A stretch of 7,491 nt of DNA, from positions 1 through 7,491 of the forward strand of contig CAMLOC010000162.1 of NCBI GenBank assembly GCA_946481465.1, given 5' to 3'. The stretch is from an uncultured Shinella sp. (lineage in GTDB: Bacteria; Pseudomonadota; Alphaproteobacteria; Rhizobiales; Rhizobiaceae). How positions within the stretch are numbered: the stretch's first letter is position 1; every line of letters begins with the position of its first letter. A program made the translations under genes and the position numbers. The notes beneath the pieces are model-generated. The model was not told where the DNA came from. It did no database searches and was given only the letters and a program-made list of their open reading frames with translations. Of this stretch, positions 1 through 5,971 are shown piece after piece.

Positions 1-233
1 GCCGCGCAATCTGCTTTGACGGCTTTGGCCGCCGCGTGAGCGGAAAGGGAGGCCGCCCGAATAGCGGACATGCTGAAAACGCGCGTGCTCACCCACTCGC
101 GCCCTATATTTATCGCGCTTCTTGGGCGCATATCTTCCGGGTAGCTTCGCTCGAACAAGGGAAGAACTCTTTCCGCGCAATCGAGCGCCCAAACCACCAA
201 TGCGGCCTGATCGTCGGAAGAGTATTTCTTCAT
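1..233 (-). CDS. Imm-5-like putative immunity protein, N-terminal part (gene runs off the left edge)
   Basis: An open frame with no stop runs from an ATG at 233 to the window edge and gives 77 complete codons. The protein begins MKKYSSDDQAALVVWALDCA and continues with ERVLPLFE..YPEDMRPRSAI..GREWV and then an Ala-rich helix (ASLSAHAAAKAVKAD). This order (an acidic Asp/Glu-Asp-Gln start, the W-A-x-D-C-A-E box, YP-x-D-x-RPR, then Ala-rich helices) is what I recall for the small soluble 'putative immunity protein' (Imm-5-like) family. The family name comes from association with polymorphic toxins; its biochemical role is unknown to me. A short-spaced GGTGGAG lies just before the ATG. No toxin gene is visible on this side, and what follows to the left cannot be seen. 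The family call is from memory and fairly secure; an actual immunity function here is not shown. Confidence 0.75.
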   Translation of the reverse strand, partial: MKKYSSDDQAALVVWALDCAERVLPLFERSYPEDMRPRSAINIGREWVSTRVFSMSAIRAASLSAHAAAKAVKADCA

Positions 234-289
234 GGCTCCACCACATTCCAGCTTTGGCGACTCTGCGGCGACGGGGCGATCGCTCGGTT

Positions 290-572
290 TCCCAGATTCC
301 GCAGGCCCTCTCCATCACTTGGTTGCACGCGTCCCGTCGCGGGCACGACGATCGCTTCGCCGTTCTCCCGCAGGGGCAGCCGTTGACCGCCCGAGCATAA
401 CCGAAACCGAAGCGGTTGTGGCTTTCGAGATCCGCGATTGAACGGGGTTCGCCCCGGTGTTCCAGATAGAGGGTGTCATGCGAACAGCCCGCGCGGCGGG
501 TGAGAAGCCACCGAGCTCGATAACTCGAACAAACACCTCCATCTCGCCGGATCGATTGACGTCGAGTGGCAA
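290..572 (-). pseudogene. LysR-family regulator remnant with internal deletion, frameshift and lost C-terminus
   Basis: Reading leftward from about 572, the frame gives RSGEMEVFVRVIELGGFSPA, then ARAVRMTPS, a standard LysR N-terminal helix-turn-helix start. Instead of the usual continuation (AVSKLIARLE-like), the DNA near 470-480 switches frame into a typical LysR effector-domain stretch: YLEHRGEPRSIADLESHNRF, then GFGYARAVNG. Near 376-382 one base appears to be missing from what should be a TGG codon. In the next frame the homology resumes as LRENGEAIVVPATGRVQPSD, then GEGLRNLG, and stops at about 290, so the last ~80 residues are absent. By comparison with family length, about 160 codons are gone in the middle. 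The leftmost in-frame start would be TTG at 572; the original start is unclear. The gene is divergent from the aldo/keto reductase, the usual position for its regulator, and should be non-functional. Confidence 0.8.
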
Positions 573-756
573 GGTGATGAATTCATCTCACAAAACATAT
601 TCCTTGGTGCCTTCTACTTCATAGGTGGCCCATGGCCTATCTTTCTCGACACGGTTGGGGATGAGGATTCCGAGCCATCATGGGTCTGGCGCTCATGGGG
701 TGTCGGCCAGAGCCTTAGGCACTGGTCTCTCCATCGAATAACGAAAGGTCGATCCT
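573..756. other. Non-coding gap between LysR remnant and aldo/keto reductase
   Basis: This stretch should hold the former divergent promoter and LysR binding region. It is less GC-rich than the genes on its right. I see one weak dyad at 621-640 (ATAGG and CCTAT separated by 10 bases) and no clean T-N11-A LysR box or convincing -35/-10 pair. Short open frames cross it, but none resembles a protein I recognise. Confidence 0.4.
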
Positions 757-1794
757 ATGGAATATCGCAATCTCGGAAAATCCGGCCTCAAGGTGCCGGT
801 CCTCAGCTTCGGCGCCGGCACCTTCGGCGGCTCCGGCCCGTTGTTCAGCAACTGGGGCAACTCGGACGCCACAGAAGCCCGCCGCCTCGTCGACATCTGC
901 CTGGAAGCTGGTGTCAATTTGTTCGACACGGCTGATGTCTACTCAGATGGCGCTTCGGAGGTCGTCCTTGGAGAAGCCATCAAGGGACGGCGTGACGCGG
1001 TGCTGATCTCGACCAAGGCCAGCCTGCCCGTAGGCGGCGGACCCAACGACGTCGGCTCTTCACGCTTCCGTCTGATCCGCGCGGTCGAAGATGCGCTCCG
1101 TCGTCTCCAAACCGACCATATCGACATTTTCCAGCTTCACGCCTTCGATGCGTTCACGCCCGTCGAGGAAGTCCTGTCGACGCTTGATGCGCTCATCCGA
1201 GACGGCAAAATCCGTTATGTTGGCGTCTCCAATTTCGCCGGCTGGCAGATCATGAAATCGCTGGCGGTGGCCGAACGCCATGGCTGGCCGCGCTACGTCG
1301 TCAACCAGGTCTATTACTCGCTGGTCGGGCGCGACTACGAATGGGACCTGATGCCGCTGGGCGCGGATCAGGGTCTTGGCGCGATGGTCTGGAGCCCGCT
1401 CGGCTGGGGACGGCTGACCGGAAAGATCCGGCGCGGCACCCCGCTGCCCGAAGGCAGCCGCCTGCACGAGACCGCCAGCTTCGGCCCGCCGGTTGAGGAC
1501 GAACACCTTTATCGTGTTGTCGACGCGCTGGACGCCGTTGCGGAGGAAACCGGCAAGACGGTCCCGCAGGTCGCGCTGAACTGGTTGCTGCAACGCCCGA
1601 CGGTGTCATCGGTCATCGTCGGCGCGCGCAATGAAGAGCAGCTTCGCCAGAACCTCGGCGCGGTCGGCTGGAACCTCACGGCTGAACAGGTGGCGAAGCT
1701 GGACGCTGCGAGCGCCGTTACCGCGCCCTATCCTCACTTCCCGTATCGCCGGCAGGAAGGCTTCGCACGGCTCAATCCGCCGATGGCAGGCTAA
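757..1794 (+). CDS. Aldo/keto reductase
   Basis: This 345-residue cytoplasmic enzyme should reduce an aldehyde or ketone (or oxidise an alcohol) with NADPH or NADH. The full (beta/alpha)8 family signature is present: an N-terminal MEYRNLGKSGLKVPVLSFG strand, the FDTADVYSDGASE motif carrying Asp57 and Tyr62, Lys87 in ISTKAS, and His128 in FQLHAFD. These four make the complete Asp-Tyr-Lys-His catalytic tetrad. IRYVGVSNF, VVNQVYYSL, VWSPLGWGRLTGK and the cofactor-binding VIVGARNEEQLRQNL follow in the usual order. The length is normal for the family. The ATG at 757 is preceded by AAAGG at suitable distance. It is transcribed away from the LysR remnant at 290-572, which probably once controlled it, so the gene may now be unregulated or under other control. 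The substrate cannot be told from sequence; rhizobial relatives are mostly annotated simply as aldo/keto reductase. Confidence 0.95.
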   Translation: MEYRNLGKSGLKVPVLSFGAGTFGGSGPLFSNWGNSDATEARRLVDICLEAGVNLFDTADVYSDGASEVVLGEAIKGRRDAVLISTKASLPVGGGPNDVGSSRFRLIRAVEDALRRLQTDHIDIFQLHAFDAFTPVEEVLSTLDALIRDGKIRYVGVSNFAGWQIMKSLAVAERHGWPRYVVNQVYYSLVGRDYEWDLMPLGADQGLGAMVWSPLGWGRLTGKIRRGTPLPEGSRLHETASFGPPVEDEHLYRVVDALDAVAEETGKTVPQVALNWLLQRPTVSSVIVGARNEEQLRQNLGAVGWNLTAEQVAKLDAASAVTAPYPHFPYRRQEGFARLNPPMAG

Positions 1795-1837
1795 GGGTCT
1801 TTCCAGCTGAGATGTTTCCAAGCTCGGCGCAAATCCA

Positions 1838-1872
1838 AGACCCGGTTTTCGCAACATGCGGAAACCGGGTCT
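1838..1872. terminator. Hairpin between convergent genes, likely bidirectional terminator
   Basis: Two 15-base arms, AGACCCGGTTTTCGC and GCGGAAACCGGGTCT, pair with a single internal mismatch (a G-T wobble on one RNA strand) around the 5-base loop AACAT. It lies 43 bases after the aldo/keto reductase stop and about 70 bases beyond the stop of the minus-strand permease operon. Read on the minus strand it is followed by TTGGATTTG, which is moderately T-rich. On the plus strand no T-run follows. It therefore fits the minus operon best and may serve both directions. Confidence 0.7.
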
Positions 1873-1940
1873 AATGGCTTGGCCTATGCGGCCGACGCGC
1901 AAAGTCGTTGATATCCAGGTGCGGAACGTAGCAGATCGGG

Positions 1941-3041
1941 TTACATCCGCGAGTATGACCGGCCTTTGGTGGCCCGCGCTGCCAGGCGACGGCCGATCCA
2001 GGACAGGTAGGAGCAGGAGACGAGGAACCACATGCCGACAAAGGCATAGGCTTCCAGCGCCTGGTTGCCCCAGGCGACGTCGCTGAAGGCCATGCGGGCG
2101 GTGGCGCTGAGATCGTGCAGGCCGAGGATGACGACGAGGGACGTATCCTTGTAGGCGCCGATGGTGCTGTTGACGAGGGCGGGCATCGCCCGCTCGATCG
2201 CCTGTGGCAGCAGCACGAGGCGGGCGGTCTGCCAGAAGCCAAGGCCGAGGGCGCTGGCCGCTTCCTGCTGGCCGGCGGGCAGCGCCAGGAGGCCGCTGCG
2301 CACATCCTCGGCGAAATAGGCCGCATGGAAGAAGACGAGAGCGATGAGCACCGCCACGATCGGGTCGATGGCCATGCCCGCGGGCAGGGTCAACGGCAGC
2401 ACGAAGACGCCGACGAAGAGCAATGTCACCATCGGCACGCCGCGCATAATCTCGACATAGGCGCTTGCGGCGCGGTGCAGCAGCCGGTGGCGCGTCTGGT
2501 AGCGGGCAAGTGCGAGCAGCACGCCGACGGGTAACGCCAGGGCGAGCGCGATGGTGGAAAGGATGAGGAGGATGGGCAGCCCGTTCCACCTGTTGGCGTC
2601 GACCGGAACGAGGCCGAGGACACCGCCGCCCATCAGCACGAAGGACGCAGCCATGCCGGCAAGCCATAGGCCGGCGAAGAGGCGGATGTCCGGCCAGCGT
2701 CCGCTGACGGCCATCTGGCCGATGGAGATGGCAAGGCCAAGCAGGATGAGCGACACCAGCATGGGGCGCCATTGTTCGTCGAACGGGTAGGTGCCGAAGA
2801 GGATGAAGCGGGATTTTTCGACCCAGAAGGGCCAGCAGGCGCCGGCGGCTTCCGCGCAGGTGGCCGGATCGGCAAGGGGCGGCACGGCGGACAGGACGAG
2901 CCAGTCGACCACCACCCACAGGATGGCAAGGATGAGACCGCCGCTCGCCAGCGACAACAGGCTCGATCCCGGTCGCGAAAGGTGGTGCCGCAGGAAGGCG
3001 CCGGCGCGCGTCCCGCCGGTGGCTTGCATGACGTCGCTCAT
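1941..3041 (-). CDS. Polar amino acid ABC transporter permease, AapM-like
   Basis: This 366-residue inner-membrane protein would form the translocation channel with the AapQ-like permease encoded just upstream. Hydrophobic segments lie near residues 28-52, 95-115, 120-145, 155-180, 203-222, 225-243 and 330-350. The family-specific CWPFWVEKSRFILFGTYPFD block at 69-88 precedes the BPD-type transport domain. The EAA loop that contacts the ATPase is clear: E260AASALG266, with downstream LPQAIERAMPALVNS and KDTSLV. The ATG at 3041 overlaps the TGA of the upstream permease by 4 bases (ATGA) and has a GGGGAG ribosome site. The frame stays open further upstream to 3635, but that extension lies inside the other permease gene in another frame and is not real. 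It is the last gene of the operon, and no ATPase gene follows, which is unusual for an Aap-type set. Substrate is not shown by the permease itself. Confidence 0.93.
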   Translation of the reverse strand: MSDVMQATGGTRAGAFLRHHLSRPGSSLLSLASGGLILAILWVVVDWLVLSAVPPLADPATCAEAAGACWPFWVEKSRFILFGTYPFDEQWRPMLVSLILLGLAISIGQMAVSGRWPDIRLFAGLWLAGMAASFVLMGGGVLGLVPVDANRWNGLPILLILSTIALALALPVGVLLALARYQTRHRLLHRAASAYVEIMRGVPMVTLLFVGVFVLPLTLPAGMAIDPIVAVLIALVFFHAAYFAEDVRSGLLALPAGQQEAASALGLGFWQTARLVLLPQAIERAMPALVNSTIGAYKDTSLVVILGLHDLSATARMAFSDVAWGNQALEAYAFVGMWFLVSCSYLSWIGRRLAARATKGRSYSRM

Positions 3042-4231
3042 CGCGCTCCCCGTCCTTCCCGCGCGCGGATGCGTGCGCTCCAGCGGTTCAGTGCGCCGGT
3101 GAGCGCGAGGCAAAGCAGCAGGTAGATCGACATGGTGATCAGCATGGTTTCCAGCGGCCGGAAGGTCTGGTTGATCGCGGTGCCGGCGACCGACATGAGG
3201 TCGGAATAGCCGACGGCAATCGAGATGGACGTGTTCTTCAGGAGATTGGCGAACTGGTTGTTGAGCGGCGGCACGATGGTGCGCAGCACCTGCGGCACGA
3301 TGACGAGACGTGTCGTCTGGCCGGTCTTGAGGCCAAGCGCCGCCGCTGCCTCGATCTGCCCTCTTGGCACCGCCTCGATGCCGCCGCGCAACACTTCGGC
3401 GATCTGTGCGCCGTGATAGAGGCCGAGTGCAACGGCCACCGTGCAGAACTGAATGGAGAGTGCAAAGCCACCCTTGACGGAGAAACCCTGGAGCGTCGGC
3501 CAGGAGAGCCCGAGCGGCGCGTCGAGCGCTAGGGCAAGCAGCGCCGGCACGAGGACGGCAAGGCCAATCGCGACGGGCAGCACAGGCGCGCGCCGGCCGG
3601 TGAGGGCCTGGCGCCGCGCGGCCTGCCGTGCCCATAGCCAGACGAGGCCGGGAACGAGGAGCAGGCAGGCGAGGAACCAGAGCGTGTTGCGCGGATCGTC
3701 CGGGAGCCAGGGCACGTAGATCGCCCGGTTGGAGATCGTGAAGGGGCCGAGCACCAGGGCCTGCCGGATGGCGGGCAGGCCGTTGACCGCGGCGACGAAG
3801 ATGACCAGCAGGACCAGGATCTTCGGCAGGTTACGGAAAAGCTCCACATAGGCGAGGGCGAAGAGCCGCGCGACGGGCGCCGCGCTGACACTCAGAAGAC
3901 CGATCACCAGGCCGGCAAGGCAGGCGATGACGAGGCTTGCGGCCGCGACCACGATCGTGTTGGCAAGGCCCGCGAGGATGGCGCGCAGATAGGTGTCGTT
4001 CGCGCCATAGGGGATGCGTGTTTCGCTGAGGTCGAAACCGGCCTGCTGGGTGAGGAAGGCGAAGCCCGGCTGGATGCCGGCCGCGGTCATGTTGGAATGG
4101 ATATTGAAGGCGATGAGGGCGAAGGCAGCAAGGATCGCGAGACCGACGCCGGCATCGGCGAAGGACAGGCTGGGCCCGGCCCTGGGCGGGGCGCTCTGCG
4201 CGATGGGAGGGACTTGCGGCTTCGTGTCCAT
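3038..4231 (-). CDS. Polar amino acid ABC transporter permease, AapQ-like
   Basis: This 397-residue inner-membrane permease is the partner of the AapM-like protein. It has an N-terminal membrane segment (about 28-44) and a periplasmic stretch with the familiar AGIQPGFAFLTQQAGFDLSE and a NDTYLRAILAGLANT start to the transport domain (about 79-112). Further segments are near 137-150, 185-200, 217-237, 257-272 and 362-380. The EAA loop is intact (E294AAAALG300, then VIVPQVLRTIVPPLNNQFAN, LLKNTSI). The insert around residues 155-250, with VPWLPDDPRNTLW, is typical of AapQ rather than short HisQ-type permeases. ATG at 4231 starts 6 bases after the stop of phosphatase 2, with no strong ribosome site, which suggests translational coupling. 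Its end overlaps the next permease by 4 bases. Assignment to the general/polar amino acid importer family is firm; the actual substrate is open. Confidence 0.94.
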   Translation of the reverse strand: MDTKPQVPPIAQSAPPRAGPSLSFADAGVGLAILAAFALIAFNIHSNMTAAGIQPGFAFLTQQAGFDLSETRIPYGANDTYLRAILAGLANTIVVAAASLVIACLAGLVIGLLSVSAAPVARLFALAYVELFRNLPKILVLLVIFVAAVNGLPAIRQALVLGPFTISNRAIYVPWLPDDPRNTLWFLACLLLVPGLVWLWARQAARRQALTGRRAPVLPVAIGLAVLVPALLALALDAPLGLSWPTLQGFSVKGGFALSIQFCTVAVALGLYHGAQIAEVLRGGIEAVPRGQIEAAAALGLKTGQTTRLVIVPQVLRTIVPPLNNQFANLLKNTSISIAVGYSDLMSVAGTAINQTFRPLETMLITMSIYLLLCLALTGALNRWSARIRAREGRGAR

Positions 4232-4237
4232 GGGCGC

Positions 4238-4747
4238 TCAGGGGTTGGTTGTGGCGGGCAGGGCGAAGCGGGCGACCAGCGCCTTTTGCGCCTCGGTCTC
4301 CGGCCCGGAGCCGGCGTCGGCGACAAGCGAGGTGGCCTCCGCCGCATCGAGACCGAGCGCGAGCAGGATACAGATGGCAAAGGTGCCGGTACGGCCGATG
4401 CCGGCCGCGCAATGCACGAAGACCCGCTTCCCACTGGAGAGCGCGTGCGCCGTCTCGCCCGCAAGGGCGAAGAGGCCGGCTTCATCCTCGGGAATGCCGA
4501 AATCCGGGATCGGCAGGCGGGTGACGGCGATGTCTGTGCTGCCGGCAAGGGCGGCCGCGTAGGCGGGCGCCTTTTCCTCGATCTCCGCAAGCGGCGTCAG
4601 GCTGACGATGCGGGCGATGGCATGTGCCCGCAGGTCGCGCATGTCCTCACCGAACGGGCGCAGCCGGCCGGGCATCGGGCCGAGCCAGAGTTCGCCGGAC
4701 ACGCCTTGCGGAAGCCGGAGGGGGCGCAGGAAAGGCGTGCCGGTCAT
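4238..4747 (-). CDS. Cys-based tyrosine/dual-specificity phosphatase-like protein (phosphatase 2)
   Basis: This 169-residue protein has the signature loop VHCAAGIGRTGTF: catalytic Cys113 and phosphate-binding Arg119 in a perfect H-C-x5-R-T-G motif. A candidate general acid, Asp82, sits in LPIPDFGIPED. The N-terminal GELWLGPMPGR block resembles the 'W-L-G-x-x-P' start of compact dual-specificity phosphatases. There is no signal peptide or membrane segment, so it should act in the cytoplasm. In this family the enzyme forms a cysteinyl-phosphate intermediate on protein phosphotyrosine/serine or on small phosphorylated molecules. Its ATG overlaps the TGA of the GntR regulator by 4 bases (4744-4747). 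A longer frame reaching 5380 is the shadow of the regulator and is not used. Its place between a regulator and a permease pair suggests a job tied to the transported solute, but that is inference. Confidence 0.88.
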   Translation of the reverse strand: MTGTPFLRPLRLPQGVSGELWLGPMPGRLRPFGEDMRDLRAHAIARIVSLTPLAEIEEKAPAYAAALAGSTDIAVTRLPIPDFGIPEDEAGLFALAGETAHALSSGKRVFVHCAAGIGRTGTFAICILLALGLDAAEATSLVADAGSGPETEAQKALVARFALPATTNP

Positions 4748-5364
4748 GCGGCTTCCGCCGCAAGGCCGGCGAGAACGGCAGCCGGCGTCTGCGCGGCGGC
4801 AACCGTGGCGACCGTTGCGCGCAATGCCGAAAAGGCCGCGTCGATATCCTCGTGGGCGGCCTGCATGCGCCAGCGGATCGCCCGCCAGTGCAAGGCGGCA
4901 TGGGCTTCGGCGGCGATGGGATCCAGCACGAGGCCCGAGACGAGATCGAGGAACTGCGCGCGGATGGTGAAGTAGCTTGCGACGGGTGCCTCGCCGGGAT
5001 TGGCCGTCAGTTCGGTGATCGTGGCGAGCTGGATGCGGGTGGGCATCGTGAAGGCGGGGGCACAGCATCGCGCGCAGAGATGCAGCATGTCCGACAGCAT
5101 GGAGAAATGCAGGTCGCGCTGGGTGGGATCGAGTGTGCTGACCACGGTGCCGACGCCCGAGCGCGTCTCGAGCAGGTGCTCGAAGGAGAGGCGCTGCAGG
5201 ACCTGCCGGATCGGCGTGCGGCTGACGCCGAATTCCTGCGCCAGCTTGCCCTCGTGCAGCATCATCGGCGTATCGGGATGGGTCGTGCAGATGCGGAAAC
5301 GCAGTTCCTGCAGCATGTCCTCCGACCGGGGTGGGCCGGATCTCGATGTTTGCGGCAAGCTCAC
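4744..5364 (-). CDS. GntR-type transcriptional regulator with divergent FCD-like C-terminal domain
   Basis: This is a 206-residue DNA-binding regulator. Residues ~15-78 form a GntR winged helix: LHEGKLAQEFGVSRTPIRQV (recognition helix about 47-59), then the wing ETRSGVGTVVS. Residues ~80-190 are all-helical and fit the FCD effector-binding domain in length and pattern (HFSMLSDMLHLCARCC, YFTIRAQFLDLVSGL, HAALHWRAIRWRMQ). The usual FH...L motif that supplies a metal ligand reads FL (138-139) here, so metal binding may be lost or altered. It is slightly shorter than typical FCD regulators. The start is GTG at 5364, overlapping the stop of phosphatase 1 by 4 bases, with AAGGGG about 6 bases upstream. 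Being inside the operon, it probably autoregulates it through the palindrome at 7053-7066, releasing DNA on binding the transported compound or a product. The C-terminal domain call is less certain than the winged helix. Confidence 0.88.
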   Translation of the reverse strand: MSLPQTSRSGPPRSEDMLQELRFRICTTHPDTPMMLHEGKLAQEFGVSRTPIRQVLQRLSFEHLLETRSGVGTVVSTLDPTQRDLHFSMLSDMLHLCARCCAPAFTMPTRIQLATITELTANPGEAPVASYFTIRAQFLDLVSGLVLDPIAAEAHAALHWRAIRWRMQAAHEDIDAAFSALRATVATVAAAQTPAAVLAGLAAEAA

Positions 5365-5942
5365 GCTTTCCCCTTTCCATTGCTTTGGCGCGCCTGCGCG
5401 CGGCCGTTATTTCGAATATGCAGCCAGTCTTCCTGAAGCGGGCTTTCGACCGATTCCGGAAAGGTCCGGCGTATCATCGACAGGGCCTCGTCAACCGAGA
5501 GGCCCTGCCCGTTGAGAATATCGGCGGCGACCATGCCGCTTCGCCCGGCGCCGTAGCTGCAGCAGAGCGCGATGGCTCTGTCCTGTGCAAGCAGCGCCTC
5601 AACCCGCGCTTCCAACCATTGCCAGGCCCGCATCCACGCCGCGCCGGGCGCGGAAAAGTCGTCGATCGGGAGAGCGATGAAGGTGATGCCCGCCTTCCTG
5701 ACGCTCTCGCGCAGCAGGAGGCGGAAACCGGGCGGGCAATCGTCGTCGCGTGCCAGGAAGAGGAAGAGGGCGGTCCCGTGGGTGGCGAGCGCTGCAAGCG
5801 TCGCTTCGATGCCTTCGGGATCGATCCAGACGTCACCCCGATGGTCGATCGTGACGCCAGGGGCACCCAGTGTCACCAGACGTCCCGTGCCGGGGCAATC
5901 GACGACGGCGCGGATGGATATGGGATCGTCGATATCCGCCAC
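5361..5942 (-). CDS. Cys-based phosphatase-like protein with Cys-Cys variant loop (phosphatase 1)
   Basis: This 193-residue protein has the loop IALCCSYGAGRSGMVAADIL: Cys128 and Arg134 match the C-x5-R phosphatase motif, but the conserved His before the catalytic Cys is replaced by Cys127. A candidate general acid, Asp95, is in ALPIDDFSAPG, which lines up with LPIPDFGIP of phosphatase 2. A C-terminal Pro-Leu-Gln-Glu-Asp stretch ends the helical domain, followed by a basic tail. No signal peptide is visible, so it is cytoplasmic. I chose the GTG at 5942 because AGAAGGAGG lies 9 bases before it. The longer frame from a GTG at 5975 overlaps the binding-protein stop but translates the ribosome site into an Arg-rich leader. 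It follows the binding protein gene by 29 bases and overlaps the GntR gene by 4. Activity is plausible as Cys and Arg are kept. The substrate is unknown. Confidence 0.82.
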   Translation of the reverse strand: MADIDDPISIRAVVDCPGTGRLVTLGAPGVTIDHRGDVWIDPEGIEATLAALATHGTALFLFLARDDDCPPGFRLLLRESVRKAGITFIALPIDDFSAPGAAWMRAWQWLEARVEALLAQDRAIALCCSYGAGRSGMVAADILNGQGLSVDEALSMIRRTFPESVESPLQEDWLHIRNNGRAQARQSNGKGKA

Positions 5943-5971
5943 GCCGCCGCTCCTCCTTCTGGCCGTTCGCC

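Noticed and set aside
36..441. Three overlapping plus-strand frames at the left edge
   Set aside because: They lie opposite the immunity-like gene and the LysR remnant, which show recognisable homology on the minus strand.
1606..2919. Long 437-residue minus-strand frame
   Set aside because: It overlaps the AapM-like permease in another frame. It is Arg/Pro-rich, has no family resemblance, and is a high-GC shadow.
3042..3635. Upstream extension of the AapM-like permease
   Set aside because: It lies within the AapQ-like gene in another frame and has no membrane pattern. MSDVM at 3041 is the natural coupled start.
4748..5380. Upstream extension of phosphatase 2 to a start at 5380
   Set aside because: The extra residues are the out-of-frame shadow of the GntR gene. 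The ATGA-overlapping ATG at 4747 begins exactly where phosphatase homology starts.
4097..5436. Plus-strand frames of 292 and 270 residues opposite the regulator and phosphatase 2
   Set aside because: Low-complexity Arg/Ala/Gly-rich translations antisense to genes with intact motifs.
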